Source: Enterovibrio norvegicus DSM 15893
GTDB lineage: Bacteria; Pseudomonadota; Gammaproteobacteria; Enterobacterales; Vibrionaceae
Reading direction: 5' to 3'
Length of the DNA stretch: 64,000 nt
Assembly: GCF_900115495.1 (NCBI RefSeq)
Contig: NZ_FOWR01000002.1
Location: 124,001 to 188,000 of the forward strand
Shown: piece after piece, positions 37,673 to 45,442 of the stretch
How the letters are laid out: each line of letters opens with the position of its first letter
Numbering within the stretch: position 1 is the first letter of the stretch
Position numbers and translations under genes: made by a program
The notes under the pieces: generated by a model
Told to the model about the DNA's origin: nothing
Database searches by the model: none
Seen by the model: only the letters and a program-made list of their open reading frames with translations

Positions 37673-37867
37673 ATGGCAATCCATCATCTTGAAAAGCTCG
37701 AAGCGCCTATCGTTTATGGGATTGTGAATGAGAAACTGCGCTTGGAATGTGGCAGTTTAGATGCCCTGATAGTGAAGTACGATCTTGATGCAAATGAACT
37801 GCAGCACCGTCTCGATGAAATGGGATGTTACTACGACGCGGATGTGAACCAGCTACGTCAAAAGTAG
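37673..37867 (+). CDS. DUF4250-like small protein
   Basis: 64 residues. The sequence APIVYGIVNEKLRLECGSLD resembles the DUF4250 core (x-P-x-x-L-x-S-x-x-N-x-x-L-R-x-x-x-x-S-L-D), and the family's short length fits. AGGAG lies 8 bases before ATG. Function is unknown; the fold is a small helical bundle. It is convergent with metR. Confidence 0.75.
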   Translation: MAIHHLEKLEAPIVYGIVNEKLRLECGSLDALIVKYDLDANELQHRLDEMGCYYDADVNQLRQK

Positions 37868-37905
37868 CTGGGTTTGGTTGCGCATATTGCGCTCCGACGT
37901 GTGGC

Positions 37906-38817
37906 TTAGACCTTCTTAATGCCGATCAAATGGGTATGGCACTGCGTTCTTGCAGTCGCAAAAAATGCCGTTAAATAAGGACGAGATGCTTCTTGGCTTC
38001 TCACGGCCGCGTACAAACGACGCCACAATCCTTTCCCTAGCGGTCTATCAACCACCAATCCTTGACGAGAAAACTCGCTGATCGCCCAGTTTGGTAGGGC
38101 TGCAACCCCTAGTCCTGCTGTGACCATCTGAATAAGCATTAACGTATTGTCGGCAGATTTGAACTGAGCAGGCTCGATACCTGCAGGTTGTAAGAAGTGC
38201 TTAATTACGTCCATACGTTGTCGTTGAACGGGGTAGGTGAGAAGCGTTTCGTTCGCCAAATCTTCTGGCGAGATGCTTTTCTTGTTCGCCAATGGATGTG
38301 TGTCCGCTAGCACCAAGCGCATTTCGAAATCAAATAAGGCTTCGTAATGAATTTCACTGCGTTGAGCGATATCAGACGTAATGACCACATCCAGTTCACC
38401 CCCCGCAAGCGCGGGCAAGGGTTCGAAGCCGAAACCAGAAGAGAAATCTAACGTCACCAATGGCCAACTGACTTTGTACTCTTTCAACGCAGGCATGAGC
38501 CATTGAAAGCAAGAGTGGCATTCAATCGCCATGTGCAGTCTACCTTGGGCGTCTTCTTTCAGCGCAGCCAAATCTGTTTCTGCCCGTGCCAGTCGTGGTA
38601 ACACATCATCAGCCAACGCGAGTAGCACTTGTCCTTCCGCCGTAAAACGCACGGGACGTGTCTTTCTCAAGAACAGAGGCGAACCAATGCGCACCTCTAA
38701 GTCTTTGAGTTGATGGGAGAGTGCGGACTGAGTCAAACACAACTGTGTGGCAGTAGAAGTGAGTGAGCCTGTGTCTCTTAACACTGACAAAGTGCGTAGA
38801 TGCTTAACTTCAATCAT
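37906..38817 (-). CDS. metR: MetR, LysR-type activator of methionine genes
   Basis: 303 residues with strong similarity to E. coli MetR: MIEVKHLRTLSVLRDTGSL at the start, TQSALSHQLKDLE in the helix-turn-helix, IECHSCFQWLMPALKEY, and LLTYPVQRQRMDVIKHFLQ later. MetR senses homocysteine and activates metE, metH and others. It is usually divergent from metE, but metE is not here; a GGDEF protein stands in that place. Three in-phase Met boxes lie upstream, consistent with repression by MetJ. Confidence 0.94.
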   Translation of the reverse strand: MIEVKHLRTLSVLRDTGSLTSTATQLCLTQSALSHQLKDLEVRIGSPLFLRKTRPVRFTAEGQVLLALADDVLPRLARAETDLAALKEDAQGRLHMAIECHSCFQWLMPALKEYKVSWPLVTLDFSSGFGFEPLPALAGGELDVVITSDIAQRSEIHYEALFDFEMRLVLADTHPLANKKSISPEDLANETLLTYPVQRQRMDVIKHFLQPAGIEPAQFKSADNTLMLIQMVTAGLGVAALPNWAISEFSRQGLVVDRPLGKGLWRRLYAAVRSQEASRPYLTAFFATARTQCHTHLIGIKKV

Positions 38818-38881
38818 GAATTTTTCTCAATATCCTTTTGAGTAAATTGAGTTTGTTTTAAGAACTCTAATCAATCGAGGT

Positions 38882-38905
38882 GGACATGTAAACATCTGGA
38901 CGGCC
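38882..38905. promoter_or_regulatory. Candidate MetJ operator (three tandem Met boxes) at metR
   Basis: Three adjacent octamers GGACATGT, AAACATCT and GGACGGCC match the MetJ consensus AGACGTCT at 5, 6 and 5 positions in perfect 8-bp phase. On the minus strand they overlap a -35-like TTTACA, with TAGAGT 17 bases further on. Confidence 0.55.
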
Positions 38906-39135
38906 AATTAGGGGTGGGAATGTTCAGAGACTGCGCGAACCGTCGAATAACTGACAGTAATCTGTCGTGAAAAATACCCTAGAGGGACACCGCTTTTCAG
39001 CTACTTTTGTTGCTAATACGTTACGACTCACTAGAGTTCAATCAAATGAATACAAGCAGTTAAAACACCTTTGGCTGGCGATTTTGTGATTTATGCACAA
39101 CAATTAGTTAACACATTTTGCTGGTGGGGTAGGCA
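38906..39135. other. Intergenic region upstream of the CHASE-GGDEF gene
   Basis: Together with the metR promoter this gap is about 320 bases. I see no c-di-GMP riboswitch core and no other named element. Confidence 0.4.
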
Positions 39136-40740
39136 ATGGCAAAGAAGATGATGGCATCAACGTTAATAACAGTCTTTATTGGGCTGTTTTTTTCGTTCCT
39201 TGCCGCCATGTCTTTGCAGCGTTCCGAACAACAATCCGTCGAGCATGAAATACAAAAAGATGTTGAGAATGCAGCGCTGTCACTTGGCAGAGAACTAAAC
39301 ATCGGCATTGAATTGCTCTACGCACTTCGTAACCAAGTTGCATTGAGCGAAGAAATCAACGAAGACGCCTTCGTTGCATTTGCCGACAGTGTGATGAATC
39401 GACACCCGAATATCCGTTCGATGGAATGGGCTGAATATTTGGTTGAGAAAAATCGCGATCTTTATGAAGCAGAGGCAGCACTTGAGTTTGCTTTATTTGA
39501 GATTGTAGAGCTCAGCGCGAATGGTCAATTGGTGAAAGCCGCCTCACGTAGTCAGTATTTTCCTGTCAGATACGTCACTCCTTATGAAGAAAACCAAAAT
39601 GTCATGGGGTTTGATTTAGCCTCACGCCCGTCAATGAAAGATGCGCTTGAAATGAGTTGGTATCGCGGCGTACCTATTGCGACGCCAGCCATTCGATTAA
39701 AGCGAGAGTTTGAAGATCACAGCGGCTTCTTGATGCTGCTGCCTGTCTTTATCGGTAACCCTGAGACACAAACAGACAGGGAAGCGGCGCTACGCGGATT
39801 CCTTGTTGCCTTGTTCGATGTGCAAGATATTTTTGATATCGCTATCAGTAATACCGTCAATGAGGACATTAATCTGGAACTCATCGACAAAGGTTTGAAT
39901 GAACAAAGTGACGTAATTTTTGAGAACGTCGTGGACTTGGCTGAACCGCCTGTGATGAAACTGGGTTATACATCCAAGCCGATCTACTTTGCAGGCCGAG
40001 AATGGGTGCTGCGCGGCACGCCAACCGTTGATTACGTAAAAGCGCGCATGAGTATTTTCCCTTACATGATATTCGTTGTCGGCATGATCATTTTCTCGTT
40101 GCTGGCGTACTTGCAGTATGTGTTACAGCACCGAGCATTGAGCATACAAAAGCGTGTGGATGCAAAGACGAGAGAATTAAGAGACGCAAATAAGAAACTC
40201 GAAAAAATGTCGAAATCTGATGGGCTGACAGGTCGATATAACCGAGACTACTTTGATGAGTGTGTCGATGCCGAAGTGAAGCGTTCTCAGCGTGATCGTC
40301 TGGCCATGAGTATGCTCATCGTCGAAATTGACCACATGTCAGCTTATAACGAGAAACATGGCCGTGTGGGCGGTGACAAAGTGATTCGCCTCGTGAGCCA
40401 AGCACTGGCAGACAAGTTAAAACGTCCAGGTGACTTACTTGCACGCTATGGGGGTGAGTCTTTTGCCATTCTGTTACCCAACACCAAAGATGGCGCACCC
40501 ATCGCGCAGCTGTGTTTTGATGCACTGAAGGTATTAAAGTTGCCTTTCGACAAAGAAGCGGGGGATGACATTATTACCGTGTCTATCGGTGGCGTAACCG
40601 TGTTGAAGTCAGAAGAGATTGATCCTGCCAAATTCATGGCTTACGCAGAAATTGCGTTGAACAAAGCCATTGCTGAAGGGCGAGACCGAACGCATTGGAT
40701 CTATTCCTCAGAAGACAATCAGCCTCACGTAGGAGGCTGA
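39136..40740 (+). CDS. CHASE-sensor GGDEF protein with altered active site
   Basis: 534 residues: transmembrane helix at 5-25, periplasmic CHASE domain (about 70-280, with PNIRSMEWAEYL), second helix at about 315-335, coiled-coil linker, GGDEF domain from about 360. The signature reads YGGESF: the third position is acidic but the fourth Glu is Ser, and the usual N-D of FKxxND is N-E. The I-site RPGD five residues before it is intact. So c-di-GMP synthesis may be weak or lost while product binding remains. Its stop codon lies inside a 10-bp hairpin. Confidence 0.88.
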   Translation: MAKKMMASTLITVFIGLFFSFLAAMSLQRSEQQSVEHEIQKDVENAALSLGRELNIGIELLYALRNQVALSEEINEDAFVAFADSVMNRHPNIRSMEWAEYLVEKNRDLYEAEAALEFALFEIVELSANGQLVKAASRSQYFPVRYVTPYEENQNVMGFDLASRPSMKDALEMSWYRGVPIATPAIRLKREFEDHSGFLMLLPVFIGNPETQTDREAALRGFLVALFDVQDIFDIAISNTVNEDINLELIDKGLNEQSDVIFENVVDLAEPPVMKLGYTSKPIYFAGREWVLRGTPTVDYVKARMSIFPYMIFVVGMIIFSLLAYLQYVLQHRALSIQKRVDAKTRELRDANKKLEKMSKSDGLTGRYNRDYFDECVDAEVKRSQRDRLAMSMLIVEIDHMSAYNEKHGRVGGDKVIRLVSQALADKLKRPGDLLARYGGESFAILLPNTKDGAPIAQLCFDALKVLKLPFDKEAGDDIITVSIGGVTVLKSEEIDPAKFMAYAEIALNKAIAEGRDRTHWIYSSEDNQPHVGG

Positions 40741-40742
40741 TT
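40717..40742 (+). terminator. Hairpin spanning the stop of the CHASE-GGDEF gene
   Basis: A perfect 10-bp stem AATCAGCCTC/GAGGCTGATT with an ACGTAG loop; the TGA stop is inside the right arm. No T tract follows, so termination strength is uncertain. Confidence 0.5.
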
Positions 40743-40790
40743 GTTCGTCACTGACGCATTATTCGAATGCGTTGATGGGCTAACTTGCTA

Positions 40791-41234
40791 TTAGTTAGTG
40801 CCGTCAGTCAGTTGAAAACGTAGCGTGTGGTCGCTGTTTTTCAGTACTAGGTGTTGTTTACCTAGTTCCACTGAGCTCCAGTTACCTAAAACGTTCGACA
40901 TAACACCTTCAAGTGTCATCGCTGGCTCAGGACACGCCATCATGGTTGTTGCCATTTTGTCGATGCGGAACTGGTCGCCTTTCAATTCAGCTTGGCCAAA
41001 GTAACGGTTACAACCGCCGTGACCGTTAGCAGCGAATGCTTCGCCAATTTCTAGGTTTGGCGCTGCAAAGCCTTCTGGAAGATCCAGCGCTTTACCGTCA
41101 ACACTCTCTAGCACCCAGTTATGGTTTTGCATGTTATCAACGGTAACGTCCATTGATGTTCCTTGGCCTGAGCTAGCAGCACAGCCAGCTAAAATTGCTG
41201 GCGCGAATAGCATTGCGATTGCGGTTTTTTTCAT
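40791..41234 (-). CDS. META/HslJ-domain lipoprotein
   Basis: 147-residue lipoprotein: signal peptide MKKTAIAMLFAPAILAGC with lipobox LAGC, then one META domain (NHNWVLESVDGKALDLP; NGHGGCNRYFGQ; ATTMMACPEP; LVLKNSDHTLRF). The paired Cys and GGCNRY-(F/S)G match HslJ, a heat-inducible outer-membrane protein linked to novobiocin resistance in E. coli. GGAG is 6 bases before ATG 41234. It lies downstream of pstB in the same direction but beyond terminator hairpins, so it is probably separate. Confidence 0.85.
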   Translation of the reverse strand: MKKTAIAMLFAPAILAGCAASSGQGTSMDVTVDNMQNHNWVLESVDGKALDLPEGFAAPNLEIGEAFAANGHGGCNRYFGQAELKGDQFRIDKMATTMMACPEPAMTLEGVMSNVLGNWSSVELGKQHLVLKNSDHTLRFQLTDGTN

Positions 41235-41564
41235 TATCAACTCCAGATAGAAAACTGAATCAGCTTCGATAGAGACAGTCTAGTCAAGGCTTGGTTCAAC
41301 ACCTGAGCGATCAACTGGACGTTTACTGACTTTCGCCATTATTCCGATTATTGCGACGTAAGCAAGTCAGGAAAGTGTCAAAACCCTAATAATTATGTGA
41401 ATACTGTCGATGGAATGAACAACTGGCGGATATTATTCGGACAGAAACAAAAAAGCCCCCAAATTCAAGGGAGCAAGGCTGAATACCATCGCTTTGTTGT
41501 CGTTATAGTAAAAAGACAGTCAAACGGAGTGAAAGGTCACTGTCTTTAACCTACCGACGTCGCC
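41235..41564. other. Intergenic region between pstB and the META lipoprotein gene
   Basis: Holds the lipoprotein promoter and two minus-strand terminator-like hairpins, plus the left end of the pstB 3' repeats. No gene seen. Confidence 0.5.
41446..41547 (-). terminator. Two terminator-like hairpins downstream of pstB
   Basis: On the minus strand AAAGACAGT/ACTGTCTTT (41539-41547 with 41512-41520) is followed by TTTA, and further on GCTCCC/GGGGGC (41469-41474 with 41455-41460) is followed by six T. Together they should end the pst transcript. Confidence 0.7.
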
Positions 41565-41644
41565 ATTACGCTGAGCTAACGTTAGACAAAACTACCATTA
41601 GGCATAGCCACCGTTAGCCAAAGTCACCGTTAGCCAAAGTCTCC
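41565..41644 (-). repeat. Degenerate 16-bp repeats that begin with the pstB stop codon
   Basis: On the minus strand the last pstB codons GGAGACTTTGGCTAAC form the first unit. Next come GGTGACTTTGGCTAAC, GGTGGCTATGCCTAAT and GGTAGTTTTGTCTAAC in exact 16-base phase, then a poorly matching GTTAGCTCAGCGTAAT. Similarity to unit one falls with distance. Each of the five units carries TAA. Confidence 0.78.
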
Positions 41645-42385
41645 ATTGACGTAACCCAGTGTTCGATGATCGGTTGGGTTCATGAAAATGTGTTCAGTGT
41701 CATTGTGCTCAACCAGCTCGCCCATGAGGAAGAAAGCTGTACGGTCTGAAATGCGTCGTGCTTGTTGCATTGAGTGGGTCACGATGACGATGGTGAAATC
41801 TTTCTTTAAGGTTTCCATCAGATCTTCAATTTTCTTGGTCGCAATCGGGTCAAGTGCCGACGTTGGTTCATCCATCAAGATAACGTCAGGTTCCATGGCG
41901 ATCGTACGTGCAATACACAGACGCTGTTGCTGACCGCCAGACAGACCAAAGGCATTCGACTTCAATCGGTCTTTCACTTCATCCCACAGTGCCGCACTTC
42001 GAAGGCTTTTCTCTACTACCTCGTCGAGGTGCTTTTTGTCACTGATGCCTTGAGCGCGTAAGCCATATGCCACATTTTCATAAATACTCATTGGGAAAGG
42101 GTTTGCCTTTTGAAACACCATACCGACTTTAATGCGAAGATTGGCAACGTCGATGTTGCCATACACGTCTTCAGCATCCATTTCGACTAGGCCATCAATT
42201 TTTACGCCTGCAATCAAATCGTTCATGCGGTTCAAGCAGCGTAGTAGGGTGGATTTACCACACCCTGATGGACCAATGAGCGCCGTTACTTTCTTGTGAG
42301 GAATTGGCAAGTTGATGTTTTTCAGTGCGTGGGTGTCGCCATCGTTGTAATACAGGTTCAGATTTTCAATGTTGAATTTGTTCAT
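41630..42385 (-). CDS. pstB: Phosphate ABC transporter ATPase PstB
   Basis: 251-residue ATPase powering phosphate import. Walker [11 protein letters not shown]-loop [10 protein letters not shown], signature [16 protein letters not shown], Walker [13 protein letters not shown] and switch His in VTHSMQQA are all present. ATG 42385 has GAGG 9 bases before it; 41 upstream codons are rejected. It is the last gene of the pstSCAB operon. No phoU follows, unlike the E. coli operon. Its stop codon is part of a short repeat array. Confidence 0.96.
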   Translation of the reverse strand: MNKFNIENLNLYYNDGDTHALKNINLPIPHKKVTALIGPSGCGKSTLLRCLNRMNDLIAGVKIDGLVEMDAEDVYGNIDVANLRIKVGMVFQKANPFPMSIYENVAYGLRAQGISDKKHLDEVVEKSLRSAALWDEVKDRLKSNAFGLSGGQQQRLCIARTIAMEPDVILMDEPTSALDPIATKKIEDLMETLKKDFTIVIVTHSMQQARRISDRTAFFLMGELVEHNDTEHIFMNPTDHRTLGYVNGDFG

Positions 42386-42402
42386 GTTCTTAATCCTCGG
42401 GC

Positions 42403-43287
42403 TCAGTAAGTGGCTTTGCTGAATCTGCTTGCAATCAGTTTTGTCAGCATATTGATGAGTAGCACGACAACAATCAGTACGGTGGCGGTGGCGTACGCCT
42501 GATGCCATTCGTGAACCGTGTAGAGCTCCTGAGTTAATTTATAGAGATGGACAGTCAATGTTCTGCCTGAGTCGAGCAGGCTATCTGGAATGCGCGCGAC
42601 CATACCAGCGGTGAGGAATACCGGGGCGGATTCGCCAATCACACGACCAACGCTCAAGATGATGGACGTAACAATCCCTGGCATTGCACTTGGGAGAATC
42701 AGCTTCCAAATGGTGTAGATCTTTGAAGACCCCAATGCATATGAGCCTTCGCGATACGTATTTGGCACCGCAATCAAGGCTTCCTCTGTGGTTCGGATAA
42801 TCACAGGAAGAATCAAAATACTCAGCGTCAACGCACCCGAGAGAATCGAGAAGCCTAACCCCAGTACTGCCACAAAGAAGGTCATACCGAACAAACCAAA
42901 GATAATGGACGGAATGCCCGCCAGTGATTCCGTGCAGAAACGAATCACCTTTACCAGTTTGCTGCCGACCTTTGCGTATTCGGTCAAATAGATCGCCGTC
43001 ATGATGCCAATGGGTGCAGCGATAGATATGGACGCAAGTACCATGTAAATGGTTGATACGATCATCGGCCAAATGCCCGACTCTTCGCCAATGCGGGTGT
43101 AGTCACTGGCGATGAATGACCAGTCCACATACTGCAAACCATTACTCAAGATGTACCAAATAATCCAGAACAGGAAACCGACGGTCATCGCGGCGGCTGT
43201 CCATACAATGGCAAGTGCGACTTTGTCTTTTAGGTGGCGAGTGCGCGCGTTTTTTTTGCTGACGTTTTGTAAAATAGACATCGTCAT
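42403..43287 (-). CDS. pstA: Phosphate ABC transporter permease PstA
   Basis: 294 residues, six transmembrane helices, with the inner-membrane permease EAA-like loop [24 protein letters not shown] that docks PstB. It forms the phosphate channel with PstC. The start overlaps the pstC stop (TAATG), which implies translational coupling; an ATG two codons later is also possible. pstB follows after 17 bases. Confidence 0.95.
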   Translation of the reverse strand: MTMSILQNVSKKNARTRHLKDKVALAIVWTAAAMTVGFLFWIIWYILSNGLQYVDWSFIASDYTRIGEESGIWPMIVSTIYMVLASISIAAPIGIMTAIYLTEYAKVGSKLVKVIRFCTESLAGIPSIIFGLFGMTFFVAVLGLGFSILSGALTLSILILPVIIRTTEEALIAVPNTYREGSYALGSSKIYTIWKLILPSAMPGIVTSIILSVGRVIGESAPVFLTAGMVARIPDSLLDSGRTLTVHLYKLTQELYTVHEWHQAYATATVLIVVVLLINMLTKLIASRFSKATY

Positions 43288-44198
43288 TACCTCGCTTTTT
43301 CGCGATTAAGATAAAGCAGTGAAGCATTCAATATCATGATGAAAACAAGCAGCACGATACCTGTGGCGTAGAGTGCACTGGCGTGAACCCCTGATGCATA
43401 AGACATTTCTAGAGCAATGTTTGCTGTAAGCGTGCGCGCTGAATCTAAAATGCCTTCTGGCATGGCGGGCGCGTTCCCCATCACCATGATGATCGCCATG
43501 GTTTCACCCAATGCGCGTGCGATACCCAGAATCACTCCTGTCATGATCCCTGAGCGTGCGGCGGGTATGAGCAACTTAAATGTGGTGAACATGTGTGATG
43601 CACCCAGCGCCAGAGAACCTTCTTTGTAGGTTTTAGGCACAGCGCGAAGTGACGTTTCAGACACGGCAATGACCGTAGGGAGGATCATGATGGCAAGCAC
43701 CACGATACCGGCTAACAAGGTGTTTCCCGCTGGAACGTTAAATACGTCCTGAATCAATGGCACGATGATCACGAGGCCAAAAAAGCCATAAACCACGGAA
43801 GGAATGCCTGCCAATAGTTCGACTGCAGGACGGATAATGTTTGCTAGCCACTTAGGGGCAATCTCTGCAATGAAGACGGCAGTTAGTACGGCAATCGGCA
43901 CGCCCAGTGCGACAGCACCCAGCGTGGATGCCAGAGATGCCACAATCATTGGTGAAATACCGTATAGGGCAGGGGGTAGCCATTCTGACCCTGTAACGAT
44001 GCCTGTAATGCCTGCTTCTTGAATCGCAGGGATGCCTTCAAGAAAAATAAAGTAGCCAATGGTGGCCAGCGAAAGCACGCCAATAACGGCTGCTGCTAGG
44101 AATAAAGAACGAAAGATGGCTTCTCGCCAATCTCGGCCTCTACGGCGACCGAGCTTGCTGGTGTATTGCTTAGGCGCTTGTTCGGCTGCGATGGTCAT
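43287..44198 (-). CDS. pstC: Phosphate ABC transporter permease PstC
   Basis: 303 residues from MTIAAEQAPKQY, six transmembrane helices preceded by a basic cytosolic leader (RRRGRDWRE). EAA-like loop AVPKTYKEGSLALGASHMF. GGAG lies 5-6 bases before ATG 44198, so the start six codons earlier is rejected. Operon order is pstS, pstC, pstA, pstB. Confidence 0.95.
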   Translation of the reverse strand: MTIAAEQAPKQYTSKLGRRRGRDWREAIFRSLFLAAAVIGVLSLATIGYFIFLEGIPAIQEAGITGIVTGSEWLPPALYGISPMIVASLASTLGAVALGVPIAVLTAVFIAEIAPKWLANIIRPAVELLAGIPSVVYGFFGLVIIVPLIQDVFNVPAGNTLLAGIVVLAIMILPTVIAVSETSLRAVPKTYKEGSLALGASHMFTTFKLLIPAARSGIMTGVILGIARALGETMAIIMVMGNAPAMPEGILDSARTLTANIALEMSYASGVHASALYATGIVLLVFIMILNASLLYLNREKAR

Positions 44199-44281
44199 GG
44201 AAACTCCAGATATCATGCACTGACAGTGTGGATGTAAAGTAAAGCGGCCTGAAAAGATGTGTCAGGCCAAGGTATTTGGGT

Positions 44282-45103
44282 TTACTGTGCTGACACGTAG
44301 CCTTCGTTCATTACGATTTTTTGACCGTCTACAGAGACAACCCAATCAAGGAATTTTTCTGCAGCTGGTGAAGGTTTGCCATCTTTACTAAGAACCAGGA
44401 ATGGTCGTGCGACAGGGTAATCACCTGATGCAACGCTTTGCTCTGTTGGGGTCACGCCATCGATTTGGATGGCCTTCAGTGATTCGTCGATGGATCCTAA
44501 AGAGATGTAGCCGATCGCAAATGGGTTGTTAGCTACGATGGTTTTGACCACACCGTTCCCATTGCCAACTTGTGCGCGTTGGGAGATAGCAGACACTGTT
44601 ATGCCGTTCACTTTGCGCTTTAGATTCATGATGTCTTCGAATGCACCACGTGTACCTGATGCAGTGTCACGCGTAACAACGACAACGGGTTTGTTTTCGC
44701 CACCCACTTCAGACCAATTCTTCACTTCGCCACGGTAAATCTTGGCAATCTGTTCAATGGAAAGGTCGTTAAGCGCGTTACTGTTGTTGATGACAACGGC
44801 AATGCCGTCACGTGCAATCACGGTTTCTTTTAGCGAAGGTTCTTTTTCTGAGTCTTTCAAATCACGTGAAGACATGCCGAACATGGACGTACCATTCTTC
44901 GCCGCTTTTACGCCAGCAGAAGACCCTGTACCTTGTACTTCGATGAAGGTGCTGTTGTTTTGTGCTTGGTACGTTTCGGCCAAAATTTCCATTACTTCTG
45001 TCACAGACGTTGATCCTGAAACCGTGATGGTTTCCTGCGCTGAAGCGGAATGGGCAACCAATGCGCCTGCCATGCATAAAGCGGTGATAACGTTTGATTT
45101 CAT
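44282..45103 (-). CDS. pstS: Periplasmic phosphate-binding protein PstS
   Basis: 273 residues: a signal peptide ending AHSASA, then a type-2 periplasmic-binding fold. Phosphate-contacting signatures include VSGSTSVTEVMEILA near the N terminus, RDTASGTRGAFEDIM and NPFAIGYISLG. It delivers phosphate to PstCA. It is first in the operon, 83 bp before pstC; extra PstS production relative to the membrane genes is usual for this spacing. Confidence 0.95.
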   Translation of the reverse strand: MKSNVITALCMAGALVAHSASAQETITVSGSTSVTEVMEILAETYQAQNNSTFIEVQGTGSSAGVKAAKNGTSMFGMSSRDLKDSEKEPSLKETVIARDGIAVVINNSNALNDLSIEQIAKIYRGEVKNWSEVGGENKPVVVVTRDTASGTRGAFEDIMNLKRKVNGITVSAISQRAQVGNGNGVVKTIVANNPFAIGYISLGSIDESLKAIQIDGVTPTEQSVASGDYPVARPFLVLSKDGKPSPAAEKFLDWVVSVDGQKIVMNEGYVSAQ

Positions 45104-45442
45104 GATAACTATCCTTAAAAAATGCCTTTCTATGAAAGTGTTGTTTGACTCAACGAGGCAACTTTAGGAGAGTTTTGTGACATTCATGTTTCACTAATTT
45201 GAAGCATTAATGACGAGACAAAGAACCATATAAGTCACTAATGTTTCAATTTAGAGTCATATTATTTCATGATGAATGTGGCGAGTGTTCAGCGATTTGA
45301 CGCGAGGTTTTCGTGTCATGTGGCAGTGTGTGTGAGGTGCAAAGATGATGATGCTTTGTATTCGGTATCCGTGATGGGGAGGCCTTGTTTGGCTTCATTA
45401 TCACAACAGATAGGTTGTCGCTCAGATCGAGTAGACGGTTGA
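45104..45442. other. pstS promoter region, with one possible half Pho box
   Basis: About 340 bases. On the minus strand AATGTCAC (around 45177-45184) matches one half of a PhoB box, with GTGAAAC 11 bases upstream matching the other half poorly. I regard PhoB control as likely from gene identity but not proven by this site. Confidence 0.35.

Noticed and set aside
38906..39135. c-di-GMP riboswitch before the CHASE-GGDEF gene
   Set aside because: The conserved GEMM core segments are not present.
41565..41644. Integron attC-like site because of GTTAG and CTAAC motifs
   Set aside because: The spacing is a 16-bp direct repeat, not the inverted core-site layout of attC. There is no integrase and the first unit is simply the pstB gene end.
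45177..45194. Full PhoB box or CRP site upstream of pstS
   Set aside because: Only one half of a Pho box matches well, and the GTGA...TCAC spacing is 10, not 6, so it is not a CRP site. Kept only as a weak note.
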